A DNA stretch of 32,539 bases from Heritagella caecorum (GCA_904419035.1 CAJFQL010000023.1:1-32539); one strand, 5' to 3'. Positions 1-7,601 are shown, counted from the first letter of the stretch. The notes: a model not told the origin generated them from the letters alone. Numbers and translations are program-made.

Positions 1-2
1 AT

Positions 3-44
3 AAAGCAGGTCTGGTCCAGAAGATTTTCGAGTTTATCGGGTGA
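3..44 (+). CDS. C-terminal tail of an unidentified upstream gene (partial)
   Basis: The first open frame gives a short tail, KAGLVQKIFEFIG, and then a TGA stop. A T-tailed hairpin terminator follows about 60 bases later, as expected after the end of a gene. The tail is hydrophobic and amphipathic but too short to assign a family. The two other forward frames give less protein-like residues, but with only 13 codons visible the call rests mainly on the downstream terminator. Confidence 0.3.
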   Translation, partial: KAGLVQKIFEFIG

Positions 45-101
45 CGGAAGGGTAACTTTCCTCCCCACGCTTCCTTTTTATTCAGTTTTGAATGGGCTGT
101 T

Positions 102-137
102 AAGACCAACTGTTGAAAAAACAGTTGGTCTTTTTTT
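102..137 (+). terminator. Intrinsic terminator after the left-edge gene
   Basis: AAGACCAACTGTT pairs with AACAGTTGGTCTT across a short A-rich loop and is followed by seven T residues. This is a textbook rho-independent terminator on the plus strand. Confidence 0.85.
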
Positions 138-251
138 GTGGAAAAAACGGTGGAAAGTGGGTAAAACTTTTTCACAGACGTTTTTTATGTGACATTTGTA
201 TCCATAATTTCTAGGTTTTACCTTTTTACAAAAAATTTTCTACCAAATAAA

Positions 252-281
252 TTGACAAATGAATGACGCTCCTTTTATACT
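252..281 (+). promoter_or_regulatory. Sigma-A type promoter of the ABC exporter operon
   Basis: TTGACA at 252-257 and TATACT at 276-281 are separated by 18 bases. The preceding 100 bases are AT-rich and may act as an UP element. The predicted transcript starts near 288, about 48 bases before the ATPase start codon. Confidence 0.7.
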
Positions 282-335
282 GTGGTCAGAAATCCCCATG
301 TGGGTAGGAGTTTATGAAAAAGGAGCGTGGGACAT

Positions 336-1052
336 ATGCTGCAAGTGGAGCATGTCAGTAAAGCGTACCGGAAAGTCAAAGCCAACGATGATGTCAGTTT
401 TTGGGTGGGAGACGGTGAAATTGCGGTCTTAGCCGGACCCAATGGCGCCGGGAAAAGTACGGCGATCAAATGCATTGCCGGGCTTTTACGGTACCAGGGG
501 ATTGTGATGATCAATGGATTCCCCAATAAATCCCTGGAAGCCAAGCGCTTATTTGGCTATGTACCGGAACTGCCGGCCCCATATGAGCTTTTGACAGTAT
601 CGGAACATTTGGAATTTATAGCCCGGGCCTACCGGGTAGACCAGTGGCAGGAAAAAGCGACCCGTCTGATGGAGCGTTTTGAATTGACGGATAAAGCCGA
701 TAAACTGGGCAAAGAGCTTTCCAAAGGCATGCAGCAAAAGCTCAGTTTGTGCTGTGCCCTTTTGCCTTCGCCCCGGGTATTGATGCTGGACGAGCCTCTG
801 GTGGGGCTGGATCCCCATGCCATTAAGGAATTGAAAGATGTGTTGCAGGAATTGCGGGCGCAGGGCGTTTCCATTTTAATCAGTACGCATATGCTGGACA
901 GTGTACGTGATTTTTGGGATAAAGTGCTGATTATGATGCAGGGACGGATTGTGCGGGTTTGTACCCGGCAGGAGATTGAACAGAGCGGGGAAGATTTGGA
1001 ACAGGTATTCTTTGACGTGACGGAACAGCAGGGGCAGGTGACGGACGCATGA
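336..1052 (+). CDS. ABC transporter ATP-binding protein
   Basis: Nucleotide-binding subunit of an ABC exporter, 238 residues. Visible motifs are Walker A GPNGAGKST at residues 34-42, signature LSKGMQQKL, Walker B VLMLDEP and the H-loop STH. The ATG at 336 is preferred because AGGAG (321-325) lies ten bases upstream; an in-frame GTG at 327 is too close to that site. The stop overlaps the next start in an ATGA arrangement, so the two subunits are translationally coupled. The family couples ATP hydrolysis at the inner membrane face to export of lipids, peptides or drugs. Nothing in the sequence identifies the substrate. Confidence 0.93.
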   Translation: MLQVEHVSKAYRKVKANDDVSFWVGDGEIAVLAGPNGAGKSTAIKCIAGLLRYQGIVMINGFPNKSLEAKRLFGYVPELPAPYELLTVSEHLEFIARAYRVDQWQEKATRLMERFELTDKADKLGKELSKGMQQKLSLCCALLPSPRVLMLDEPLVGLDPHAIKELKDVLQELRAQGVSILISTHMLDSVRDFWDKVLIMMQGRIVRVCTRQEIEQSGEDLEQVFFDVTEQQGQVTDA

Positions 1053-2665
1053 ACGCACTGGGATTTTTGCTGCGGAAAAAGATGGCCAACTTTCTCAGGG
1101 ATTTGCTGCACCATCCGTCCCGAATGGTGCTGTATATCGTTGTGCTGGGGGTTATTTTGCTGTCGGGACTGTCCGGCAGTGCGGAAGACGTGGAAACCGG
1201 CACACAGCTGCCCTTTGCCTTTTTGCAGGGCGGCTTGATCGGAATTTTCACGCTGATCTTTTCCATTACTATTTATTCGTCTTTGCAAGCCGGTACCACT
1301 TTTTTTGAAATGGCGGATGTAAGCTTTTTGTTCGGGGCTCCGATTTCACCCAAAAAAATTCTGGGTTATGGGCTAATCAAACAGGCGGCCACCAGTGTGC
1401 TGGTGCTGCTGTTCTTAATTTGCTATATGCCTATGCTGCGGGACGGCTTTGGTGTCGATACGCCGTTTTGTATCGGTTTGGTGCTGTGCTTTGCGCTGGT
1501 GCTGTTTGCCGCCCAATTGCTGGGTATGTTCCTGTATGGGCTAGTTAATGGGCGCCGCCGCCGGATTCAGCTTGTAAAAGGCGTATGGATTGCCACGCTG
1601 GTTCTGGAAGTGGCCCTGGTGCCGTTGCTGATGTATGTAAATGGCGGCCATATGGACTCGCTGGCGCAAGCGGTGGGCTCTCCTTGGCTGACTTGGTACC
1701 CAATAGCGGGGTGGAGCGCCGGGCTGTTGTGCGCCGCCTGGCAGGGCAGCTGGCTCATGGTAGCACTATATGGGGTTTTGCTGGCCGTGACGGTTTCCCT
1801 GGTGGTGTGGTTTTTCATGCATCGGGATGTGGACTATTATGAAGATGTGCTACAGGCCACCGAGATTACCTATCAGGCCCGGGCCGCCATGAAAAAAGGG
1901 GGCATGAATGCCAATGTCCGTACGGGTATGGTCAATAGCTCCCGGAAAAGCCGTGTGCGCGGTGTGGGTCTACATCGGGGACAGGGAGCTTCCGTCTTCT
2001 TTTTTAAATCCTGGCGGGAATCCATGCGGCAAAGCCGGATCCCCTTTTTGCGGGCTTCCACACTGGTCATTTTACTGGGCAGTGCCGTTACGCTGGGGGT
2101 TACCATGATGGTCGGTTCCGATGACGGCCCCATTTCGCCCAACATTATGTTGTTTATCTGTTTGGTGTTTTCGGTTTACATGCAATTTTTCTTCCAAGCG
2201 GCGGGAAGCTGGAGCCGGGAAATTGCCAAGCCGACTATCTACCTGGTGCCCGAACGGCCTTTTACGAAGTTGATGTGGGCGTGCATGGACAGCTTTCTGC
2301 AGCCGGCGTTTGACGGGATCGTTCTCTTTACCATTATGGGGCTGTTCTGCCGGGGGCCGGTTTCCACTGTGCTGACTTGTATGGGTATGTTCTTTAGTTA
2401 TGGTGTGCTGTTTACAGCCGCCAATGTGTTAAGCCAGCGGGTGATGGGGTCCTTTAGCAAACAGGGGCTCTTTATGATCATTATGATGCTGCTGATTTTA
2501 TTGTTGGCCCTGCCCGGGGCCTTGGTGGGTTCTCTGTTACTATTTGCGGCCAGTTTGCCATTGTGGATGGGAGGCGCCGCCTGTATAGTCTTGAATTTGC
2601 TTGTATCGGTGGGCGTTTTGGCCCTATGCCGGAACCTGTTGGAAGTCGTGGAATATACCGCCTGA
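1049..2665 (+). CDS. ABC exporter membrane subunit
   Basis: Polytopic membrane protein of 538 residues that overlaps the ATPase gene by four bases. Hydrophobic segments fall in two groups of roughly six, near residues 25-270 and 325-535, separated by a basic, glycine-rich cytoplasmic stretch (about 275-320). It has no nucleotide-binding domain, so it needs the upstream ATPase. Length and layout resemble the putative ABC exporter family of Firmicutes (Pfam ABC_export type, assigned from memory). The short spacing and the common promoter at 252 indicate a two-gene operon. The substrate cannot be inferred. Confidence 0.85.
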   Translation: MNALGFLLRKKMANFLRDLLHHPSRMVLYIVVLGVILLSGLSGSAEDVETGTQLPFAFLQGGLIGIFTLIFSITIYSSLQAGTTFFEMADVSFLFGAPISPKKILGYGLIKQAATSVLVLLFLICYMPMLRDGFGVDTPFCIGLVLCFALVLFAAQLLGMFLYGLVNGRRRRIQLVKGVWIATLVLEVALVPLLMYVNGGHMDSLAQAVGSPWLTWYPIAGWSAGLLCAAWQGSWLMVALYGVLLAVTVSLVVWFFMHRDVDYYEDVLQATEITYQARAAMKKGGMNANVRTGMVNSSRKSRVRGVGLHRGQGASVFFFKSWRESMRQSRIPFLRASTLVILLGSAVTLGVTMMVGSDDGPISPNIMLFICLVFSVYMQFFFQAAGSWSREIAKPTIYLVPERPFTKLMWACMDSFLQPAFDGIVLFTIMGLFCRGPVSTVLTCMGMFFSYGVLFTAANVLSQRVMGSFSKQGLFMIIMMLLILLLALPGALVGSLLLFAASLPLWMGGAACIVLNLLVSVGVLALCRNLLEVVEYTA

Positions 2666-2668
2666 GCC

Positions 2669-2699
2669 TTTTTCAAAAAAATTGAATTTTTTTGAAAAA
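2669..2699. repeat. AT-rich perfect inverted repeat between exporter and 5S gene
   Basis: TTTTTCAAAAAAATT and AATTTTTTTGAAAAA form a 15-base perfect inverted repeat around a single G. It starts three bases after the exporter stop and ends just before the 5S promoter. As RNA it would be a weak AT hairpin with no GC core, so it may be a poor terminator or an UP-like AT tract for the 5S promoter. Confidence 0.6.
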
Positions 2700-2704
2700 A
2701 ACAC

Positions 2705-2733
2705 TTGCATTCTGGGAACGACTGTGGTATTAT
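2705..2733 (+). promoter_or_regulatory. Promoter of the orphan 5S rRNA gene
   Basis: TTGCAT at 2705-2710 and TATTAT at 2728-2733 have a 17-base spacer. Upstream DNA is A/T tracts, as at strong rRNA promoters. The start site would fall near 2740, shortly before the mature 5S 5' end. Confidence 0.75.
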
Positions 2734-2765
2734 ATACAAGTCGCAAGGATACAGCGACAAACACA

Positions 2766-2881
<116 letters not shown>

Positions 2882-2888
2882 ACAAAAG

Positions 2889-2917
2889 CAGTCACCCAAT
2901 CGGGTGGCTGTTTTTTT
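2889..2917 (+). terminator. Terminator of the 5S rRNA unit
   Basis: CAGTCACCC pairs with GGGTGGCTG (one G-U) across AATC and is followed by seven T residues, starting eight bases after the 5S 3' end. Confidence 0.88.
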
Positions 2918-2954
2918 ATTATCTGTAGATTGTTACCTCATTTTTAAAAATAGG

Positions 2955-2983
2955 TTGACAATAGAGGAAAGACCTCCTATAAT
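2955..2983 (+). promoter_or_regulatory. Consensus promoter of bioY with nearby inverted repeat
   Basis: TTGACA (2955-2960) and TATAAT (2978-2983) match consensus exactly with a 17-base spacer. The start site would be near 2990, so the leader is only about 20 bases. TAAAAACC (2983-2990) and GGTTTTTA (3002-3009) form an inverted repeat that spans the start site and the ribosome site, suggesting an operator. A biotin-repressor box could not be recognised. Confidence 0.8.
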
Positions 2984-3008
2984 AAAAACCATGAACAAGG
3001 AGGTTTTT

Positions 3009-3608
3009 ATGATGAAAAAGACAAAATGGATGGCGCTGTCTGCCATGTTTGTGGCGATTACGGTTGTGTTTTCGCAGATTTCCTTTCCCATTCCGGGAAC
3101 GCCGATTGTGTTTACCATGGGCATTATGGCCGTTATGCTCACGGGCTGTATGCTGCCCAAAGGATATGCCTTTTTAGCGTTGCTGGTTTATCTGTTGCTG
3201 GGTGTGTGCGGATTGCCGGTGTTTAGCTCGTTTGGCAGTGGGTTGGGGACGCTGCTCGGGTATACCGGCGGTTTCCTGATGACGTATCCGATCATGGCTT
3301 TCCTGACGGCGTGGCTGTGGGAACTTTGGGGACCGGTAGCATGCAAAGAAAAAAAGCATGTACTGACCGGTTTGCTGCTTTCGGAACCGGTGTTGACCTT
3401 TGTCGCTGTGTGGATTTGCCTGTTTGTATGCTATGCCGGTGGGGCGCTGTGGTATATGTTTGTGGCCAAAGTCGATTTTGGTACGGCCATGATGGCCACG
3501 GTGATTCCGTTTATCCCGATGGATACGTGCAAGGCGGTCCTTTCCACCATGTTGGTGCTCGCTTTGCGCCGGGCACTGCACAGTGCAAAGCTGTTGCCGG
3601 CCGTATAA
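3009..3608 (+). CDS. bioY: BioY biotin transporter (ECF substrate-binding component)
   Basis: Biotin-specific S component of an ECF-type importer, about 199 residues with roughly six membrane segments. Family hallmarks are the N-terminal KKTKWMALSAMF segment and ISFPIPGTPIVFT, then the glycine-rich LLLGVCGLPVFSSFGSGLG stretch that forms the biotin pocket region. The frame extends upstream through the 5S gene, but AAGGAGG (2997-3003) points to ATG 3009 or the adjacent ATG 3012. No ECF ATPase or EcfT gene is in the window, so it probably shares an energising module encoded elsewhere or works alone. A consensus promoter with an overlapping inverted repeat suggests control by biotin supply, but that is inference. 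Confidence 0.93.
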   Translation: MMKKTKWMALSAMFVAITVVFSQISFPIPGTPIVFTMGIMAVMLTGCMLPKGYAFLALLVYLLLGVCGLPVFSSFGSGLGTLLGYTGGFLMTYPIMAFLTAWLWELWGPVACKEKKHVLTGLLLSEPVLTFVAVWICLFVCYAGGALWYMFVAKVDFGTAMMATVIPFIPMDTCKAVLSTMLVLALRRALHSAKLLPAV

Positions 3609-3615
3609 ATAAAAG

Positions 3616-3650
3616 AAAAATCCCGATGACAACTTGTCATCGGGATTTTT
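3616..3650. terminator. Bidirectional terminator between bioY and the GNAT pseudogene
   Basis: AAAAATCCCGATGACAA and its exact complement flank a single C, giving a 17-base stem with A and T tracts on both sides. It can end bioY transcripts on the plus strand and the GNAT transcript on the minus strand. Confidence 0.9.
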
Positions 3651-3655
3651 TGTGG

Positions 3656-4175
3656 CTACAACCGATATTCATAGGTATATTCCCACCGCTCTTCTTCCGA
3701 TGAACGGTTTTTTCGACCCTTTTCACAGGCCGTGCGCGTCATGCCCAATTTTTCCATAACTCGGGTGGAGGGAAAGTTTTCGCTGTCACAGTGGGCGATA
3801 AAACGGGCGAGAGGCCGCGTTTTCATAGCAAAAGCCATGACAGCCTGAGCGGCTTCTGTTGCGTAACCATGACCGTGATACTGTGGGTGTAAAATCCACC
3901 CCAGTTCCCCGGTGGTCCCGGTTTCATCCATATACAGGCTAACGGCCCCAATATACCGATTCTGCCGCCAGATGGCGAATTCGTAAAAACAGGGTTGTCC
4001 CTTTTTCCATTCGGCATCCACCTGCTGTAAAAAAAGTGAGCAACTCGTCCCGACTTTGTACAGGATAAAAGACCATATACCGGGTGTTTTGCGGGTCGGC
4101 CGTATACGCATAGGTGCTTTCTAGTAGTGCCGGACCCAAAGGGTTTAGCCGTAAACGGCGGGTAATAAGTTCCAT
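3656..4175 (-). pseudogene. GNAT N-acetyltransferase, frameshifted in a 7-T run
   Basis: Two overlapping minus-strand frames together encode one RimJ/RimL-type acetyltransferase of about 172 residues. The first starts MELITRRLRLNPLG at 4175, with AAGGAG seven bases upstream, and runs to DELLTFF. The second continues with LQQVDAEWKKG, the IGAVSLYMDETGTTGELGW strand and the acetyl-CoA loop HPQYHGHGYATEA. Frame is lost in a homopolymer of seven T (A on plus, 4029-4035); six T would restore one continuous frame. It may be a true pseudogene, a slippage-controlled gene or a sequencing error. It lies 28 bases downstream of the PP-loop gene and probably shares its transcript. Confidence 0.8.
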
Positions 4176-4203
4176 AAGGGTTTCTCCTTCTTTTTAAAAG
4201 GGA

Positions 4204-4914
4204 TTACCAGTTGTCAACGTGACTGCGCTGCATAGCCCCTAACACTTTTTTGCGCAGATCGGGGAACTTTTTTTCCAGCTCGGTCAGCAGTTCGGCGGTA
4301 TCCTGCCGGGCCGTGGCCCCATCGGCGGGGCAGCGGCTGGGTACAACGGGCAACGAAAGTTTTTCGGCTACCCGGCGAATATGGGATTCCTCGCAAAAGA
4401 CCATGGGGCGGATGAGCCACAACTGTTTGCGGGTCAATTCGCTTTTGGGCGAAAAACAGCCAATGCGGCCGCCGTAAAAAAGATTCATCAAGAAGGTCTG
4501 CACCGCATCGTCGAAATGGTGCCCCAGGGCAATCACACCGCAGCCCTGTTCCTTGGCCATATCGTGCAAAATGCCCCGGCGCATACGGGCGCACAGGCTG
4601 CACGGATTTTTCTCTTTCCGTTCTTCAAAAATCAGGGTACCCAACCGGGTGCGGCGAATCACATAGGGGATATGCCGGTCCCGGCAAAACGTTTCGATAG
4701 CGGTATAGTCCCCCGGTTCGCCCCCAAAACACGGGTCGGCTGTCAGGGCCACCAGGGAAAAGGGAACCGGATAGTAGGTGCGCAGCTGCGCCAGTGCAGC
4801 CAGTAACACCAAAGAATCCTTTCCGCCGGAAACCCCTACGGCGACCCGGTCGCCCGGGTGGATCATCTCGTACCGTTCCATGGCGGCGCGCATTTGGCCC
4901 ATGAGTTCTTGCAA
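4204..4914 (-). CDS. TtcA-like PP-loop ATPase (tRNA thiolation family)
   Basis: Adenine-nucleotide alpha hydrolase of 236 residues. The PP-loop SGGKDS is at residues 29-34. A CSLCARMRRG motif follows, which in TtcA-type enzymes helps hold the [4Fe-4S] cluster, and GHHFDDAVQTFLMN is the second family signature. TtcA activates C32 of tRNA with ATP and inserts sulfur. The TtcA/TtuA group also includes relatives with other substrates, so the exact target is uncertain. The start is TTG 4914 with AAGGTGGGG five bases upstream. TATAAT on the minus strand (4950-4955) is a likely -10 element. The frameshifted GNAT gene follows. Confidence 0.82.
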   Translation of the reverse strand: MQELMGQMRAAMERYEMIHPGDRVAVGVSGGKDSLVLLAALAQLRTYYPVPFSLVALTADPCFGGEPGDYTAIETFCRDRHIPYVIRRTRLGTLIFEERKEKNPCSLCARMRRGILHDMAKEQGCGVIALGHHFDDAVQTFLMNLFYGGRIGCFSPKSELTRKQLWLIRPMVFCEESHIRRVAEKLSLPVVPSRCPADGATARQDTAELLTELEKKFPDLRKKVLGAMQRSHVDNW

Positions 4915-5083
4915 AAGAGCCCCACCTTCCTTATATATATATTTGCCTTATTATACCGCAGGGCAAGCAGCAAAGAAAAGCGGGAAAAATGAAATGAAGT
5001 CTTTGAAAACAAGAGAAAAACCGGTGAAAACAGAAGAAAACGGGAGGTTTCACGAAGCTAAATTAAAAAAATGAAATTTGCAC

Positions 5084-5112
5084 TTGACTTCCCCCATGAA
5101 TTGTGGTAGTAT
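5084..5112 (+). promoter_or_regulatory. Promoter of the rplM-rpsI operon
   Basis: TTGACT (5084-5089) and TAGTAT (5107-5112) have a 17-base spacer. The transcript would start near 5119, leaving a leader of about 95 bases before rplM. The preceding A-rich stretch 5061-5076 may raise its activity. Confidence 0.75.
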
Positions 5113-5118
5113 CATAAG

Positions 5119-5213
5119 GCAAACTTCGCGGGTACTTGCGCTGTTTTTCCGTTTTTTTCGGGAAACAGGCCCGCTGTGGATACGATAGAAGGAACATGCA
5201 GGAGGTAAACGAT
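5119..5213 (+). ncRNA. Probable L13 leader (ribosomal protein autoregulatory RNA)
   Basis: The untranslated leader of rplM folds well. GCGGG (5128-5132) pairs with CCCGC (5170-5174), enclosing CTGTTT/AAACAG and CCG/CGG stems around a T-rich loop. It is followed by the unpaired GTGGATACGATAGAAGGA block and then the AGGAGGT ribosome site. In Firmicutes a structured L13 leader precedes rplM and is thought to bind L13 for feedback control. Position, size and the conserved-looking block fit, but the match to the Rfam model is from memory and was not computed. Confidence 0.6.
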
Positions 5214-5642
5214 ATGTCTACGTATATGCCCAAAGCCGGTCAGGTAGACCGCAAGTGGTATGTCATTGACGCAGCCGGCAAGCCCCTGGGCCGTGTGGCC
5301 GTGGAAGCTGCCAATCTGCTGCGCGGAAAAAATAAGCCCACCTTCGCCCCCCATGTGGATTGCGGCGATCATGTGATCATCATCAACTGCGCGCAGGCGG
5401 TACTCACCGGCAATAAGCTGCAGAATAAATTTGCTTATCATCACACCGGGTATATCGGCCACATGAAATCTGTGCGCTATGATACCCTGATGCGCGAAAA
5501 CCCCACCAAGGCCATGGAACTGGCTGTGTCGGGCATGATCCCGTCCAACACCATCGGCCGCGCTGCACTGACCAGACTTCGTCTGTTCGCTGGCAGCGAA
5601 CACACGCATGCTGCTCAGCAGCCCACCGCCTGGGAATTTTAA
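5214..5642 (+). CDS. rplM: 50S ribosomal protein L13
   Basis: Protein of 142 residues, the usual size for L13, which helps start assembly of the large ribosomal subunit. Diagnostic stretches are WYVIDAAGKPLGRVA, AANLLRGKNKPTFAPHVD and CGDHVIIINC near the N-terminus. The frame is open upstream, but ATG 5214 is chosen because AGGAGGT ends seven bases before it and the protein then begins MSTYMPKAGQ as in relatives. It is followed after 21 bases by rpsI, the standard bacterial pairing. Expression probably depends on the promoter at 5084 and on the structured leader. Confidence 0.97.
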   Translation: MSTYMPKAGQVDRKWYVIDAAGKPLGRVAVEAANLLRGKNKPTFAPHVDCGDHVIIINCAQAVLTGNKLQNKFAYHHTGYIGHMKSVRYDTLMRENPTKAMELAVSGMIPSNTIGRAALTRLRLFAGSEHTHAAQQPTAWEF

Positions 5643-5663
5643 GGGAAGGGGACGCAGAAGATT

Positions 5664-6065
5664 ATGTACGAGAAAGCACCTTATTTTTACGGAACTGGCA
5701 GAAGAAAGAGCTCCGTGGCCCGCGTACGTCTGTACCAGGGCACCGGCAAAGTAACGATCAATGATCGTCCCATCGACGATTACTTCGGCTTGGAAACCCT
5801 GAAACTCATCGTTCGTCAGCCGCTGGTTCTGACCGGCACCGACGAAAAGTTTGATATCGTTTGCCGCGTTGCCGGCGGCGGCGTGACCGGCCAGGCCGGC
5901 GCCATCCGTCACGGCATTGCCCGCGCACTGCTGCAGTATGACAGCGAAAATCTGCGCGCCGATCTGAAGAAAGCTGGCTTCCTGACCCGCGATCCTCGTA
6001 TGAAGGAACGTAAGAAGTACGGCCTCAAGGCAGCCCGCCGCGCTCCCCAGTTCAGCAAGCGCTGA
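5664..6065 (+). CDS. rpsI: 30S ribosomal protein S9
   Basis: Protein of 133 residues matching S9 of the small subunit. It has the N-terminal GTGRRKSSVARVRL, the central VAGGGVTGQAGAIRHGIARAL and the basic C-terminal tail ending in SKR, which reaches the P-site tRNA. It is cotranscribed with rplM. The purine-rich AAGGGAAGGGGA just after the rplM stop is the likely ribosome site. Codon use is more C-rich than in neighbouring genes, as expected for a highly expressed gene. Confidence 0.97.
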   Translation: MYEKAPYFYGTGRRKSSVARVRLYQGTGKVTINDRPIDDYFGLETLKLIVRQPLVLTGTDEKFDIVCRVAGGGVTGQAGAIRHGIARALLQYDSENLRADLKKAGFLTRDPRMKERKKYGLKAARRAPQFSKR

Positions 6066-6225
6066 TTTTCCCTACTTCGCAGGACGTTTCAGCACCTCGA
6101 TTTACAGGAAAATGCAGTACTTTTGGAGTTGTGGATGGTTTTCGAACGTGGTCCGTTTGGCTTCGTAAGGAGCAACCAAGGAGCACACGAGGAACCAAAG
6201 ATCACAAGCGAAAAAAGTTTTATGA

Positions 6226-6268
6226 AGCAGGAGATCGTTCCGCAAGGAGCGTATCTCCTGCTTTTTTT
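6226..6268 (+). terminator. Terminator of the rplM-rpsI operon
   Basis: AGCAGGAGAT pairs with ATCTCCTGCT across a loop of about 17 bases and is followed by a T run. It lies about 160 bases after rpsI, leaving a long 3' untranslated region in which no gene was recognised. Confidence 0.85.
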
Positions 6269-6680
6269 GTGTAGCGTAGTGGTTCTATTTTCTTTTCGCT
6301 TTTATTGATTATCTTCGCCAGTGCCAGGTAGATAAAGGGAAAAAGCACCCCTGATATCGCTTCTGCGCAAAAAGAGTGGCAGAAAAGAAACTCCGGTTTT
6401 AAAAATAGGGAAGAATAGGTATGGGCCCATTTGCAGGAAAGCAGGCGGGCTTCTCGTTTGAGCGATTCTGTATATGGTAAAAGAAAGAAATCTGTAGTAT
6501 CATAAAACTATATACGGTAGCGCTACGAACTGTTAAAATGTTTCGGTCCTGGGGGAACGTGTGGCCTTTTCTCGAATGCCATCGTGGCCGCATAGAGCTA
6601 TGGCGCCATGATGCCTCGGGAAAGCCAAAAACTGGCCTAAGTGACCTTCTGTTTTATGACTGTACGAAAGGAGATTTTAC
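6269..6680. other. Gene-free region with a 10-base palindrome and an imperfect hairpin
   Basis: About 410 bases with no credible gene. It contains the perfect palindrome GTAGCGCTAC (6517-6526). A long imperfect hairpin (6580-6613) has 14 base pairs, two single-base bulges and a GAGC loop; it includes the palindrome ATGGCGCCAT. The hairpin has no T tail, so it is not a simple terminator. The region precedes the chimeric gene at 6681, whose ribosome site is AAAGGAG. No strong promoter was found. Confidence 0.5.
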
Positions 6681-7505
6681 ATGAAGAAAATAGACGCCCA
6701 TTTGCATGTGGCACAGATTGTTGCGGGTTATTGCCGGCGGGGCGAACTGCGCGCCATCGGCGGCGGCAAGGCCGCTTGGGGCAATGGGGAGGAATTTGAC
6801 CTGTTCCCCCAAAACGGCGATTACGGCGAAATGAACTTTACGGTCGAAAAGGCGCTGGCCCTGATGGACCGCAACGGCGTAGAGCGGGCGGTGCTTATGC
6901 AGGGCAGCATGTACGGTTTTCAAAACCGCTATCACAGCGAATTACTAGAGAAGTATCCCGACTGGTTCTGCCCTACTTGCACAGTAGATCCCTATATGGC
7001 CGACGCAGTGCCGACTATGGCATATTTCTTCGAGAAGAAGGGATTCCGCGCCGCCAAGTTTGAAGTGAGCAGTGGAGGCGGCCTGATGGGCTGCGAAGCG
7101 GGCCTCTTCCTGCAGAAGACCGGCCACGAAGTTACCGTTGTGGAAATGCTGGATCGTGTGGCCAACGAAGCTTTCGGTATGTACCGGGAAGCGCTGGTAT
7201 GGGAAATGGAGAAAAACCATATGACCATGCTGCCCAAGACCAAGTGCCTGGAAATCACCCCCAACAGCGTCAAGATCGAAAACGCCGACGGTGTGCAGGA
7301 ACTGGAAGCCGACACGGTGCTGTATGCCCTGGGCATGAAGTCCGTCGATTACAGTGCGCTGAAAGAAGCGGCGGGCGATGCACAGGTGTATGTGATCGGT
7401 GATGCCATCCATCCCGGTAAAGTGGACCAGTGCACCAGAACCGGCTACATTGCGGCTCTGAAAGTTGGCGCCAGCGACGAATCCATTCGGTTTATTCAAG
7501 AATAA
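6681..7505 (+). CDS. Chimeric protein: amidohydrolase N-half fused to enoate-reductase C-domain
   Basis: The frame is intact over 274 residues but joins pieces of two unrelated enzymes. Residues 1-131 look like an amidohydrolase-2 TIM barrel start, with IDAHLHV (HxH metal site) and KFEVSSGGGLMG. Residues 132-274 match the end of an old-yellow-enzyme-type 2-enoate reductase/NADH oxidase: the Rossmann GGGLMGCEAGLFLQKTG, the VLYALGMKS strand, VIGDAIHPGKVDQ and the closing TGYIAAL helix. The seam is at GGGLMG (7074-7091), a motif that could belong to either parent. Most of both catalytic domains is missing, so the product is probably inactive. It may be a natural deletion fusion or an assembly error. 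AAAGGAG precedes ATG 6681. Confidence 0.75.
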   Translation: MKKIDAHLHVAQIVAGYCRRGELRAIGGGKAAWGNGEEFDLFPQNGDYGEMNFTVEKALALMDRNGVERAVLMQGSMYGFQNRYHSELLEKYPDWFCPTCTVDPYMADAVPTMAYFFEKKGFRAAKFEVSSGGGLMGCEAGLFLQKTGHEVTVVEMLDRVANEAFGMYREALVWEMEKNHMTMLPKTKCLEITPNSVKIENADGVQELEADTVLYALGMKSVDYSALKEAAGDAQVYVIGDAIHPGKVDQCTRTGYIAALKVGASDESIRFIQE

Positions 7506-7560
7506 GAGGGTTAAAAAACGGAAGAGCGAAAAACATCTTCCGGCATAAGTACCATTCCCA

Positions 7561-7601
7561 AAATCCCCCCAGAGGCAGCGTGTCTGCCTCTGGGGGGATT
7601 T
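7561..7601. terminator. Strong hairpin terminator after the chimeric gene
   Basis: AAATCCCCCCAGAGGCAG pairs perfectly with its complement (18 base pairs) around a CGTGT loop. The plus-strand tail TTTCTTGTT is only moderately T-rich, but stem strength and position after the gene support a terminator. Confidence 0.75.

Noticed and set aside
314..361. 15-residue frame (MKKERGTYAASGACQ) overlapping the ABC ATPase start
   Set aside because: Its ribosome site is only three bases away and the frame contains the ribosome site of the real gene; probably chance.
6123..6308. 61-codon frame after rpsI
   Set aside because: It spans the operon terminator, has no ribosome site, and its product looks like translated non-coding DNA.
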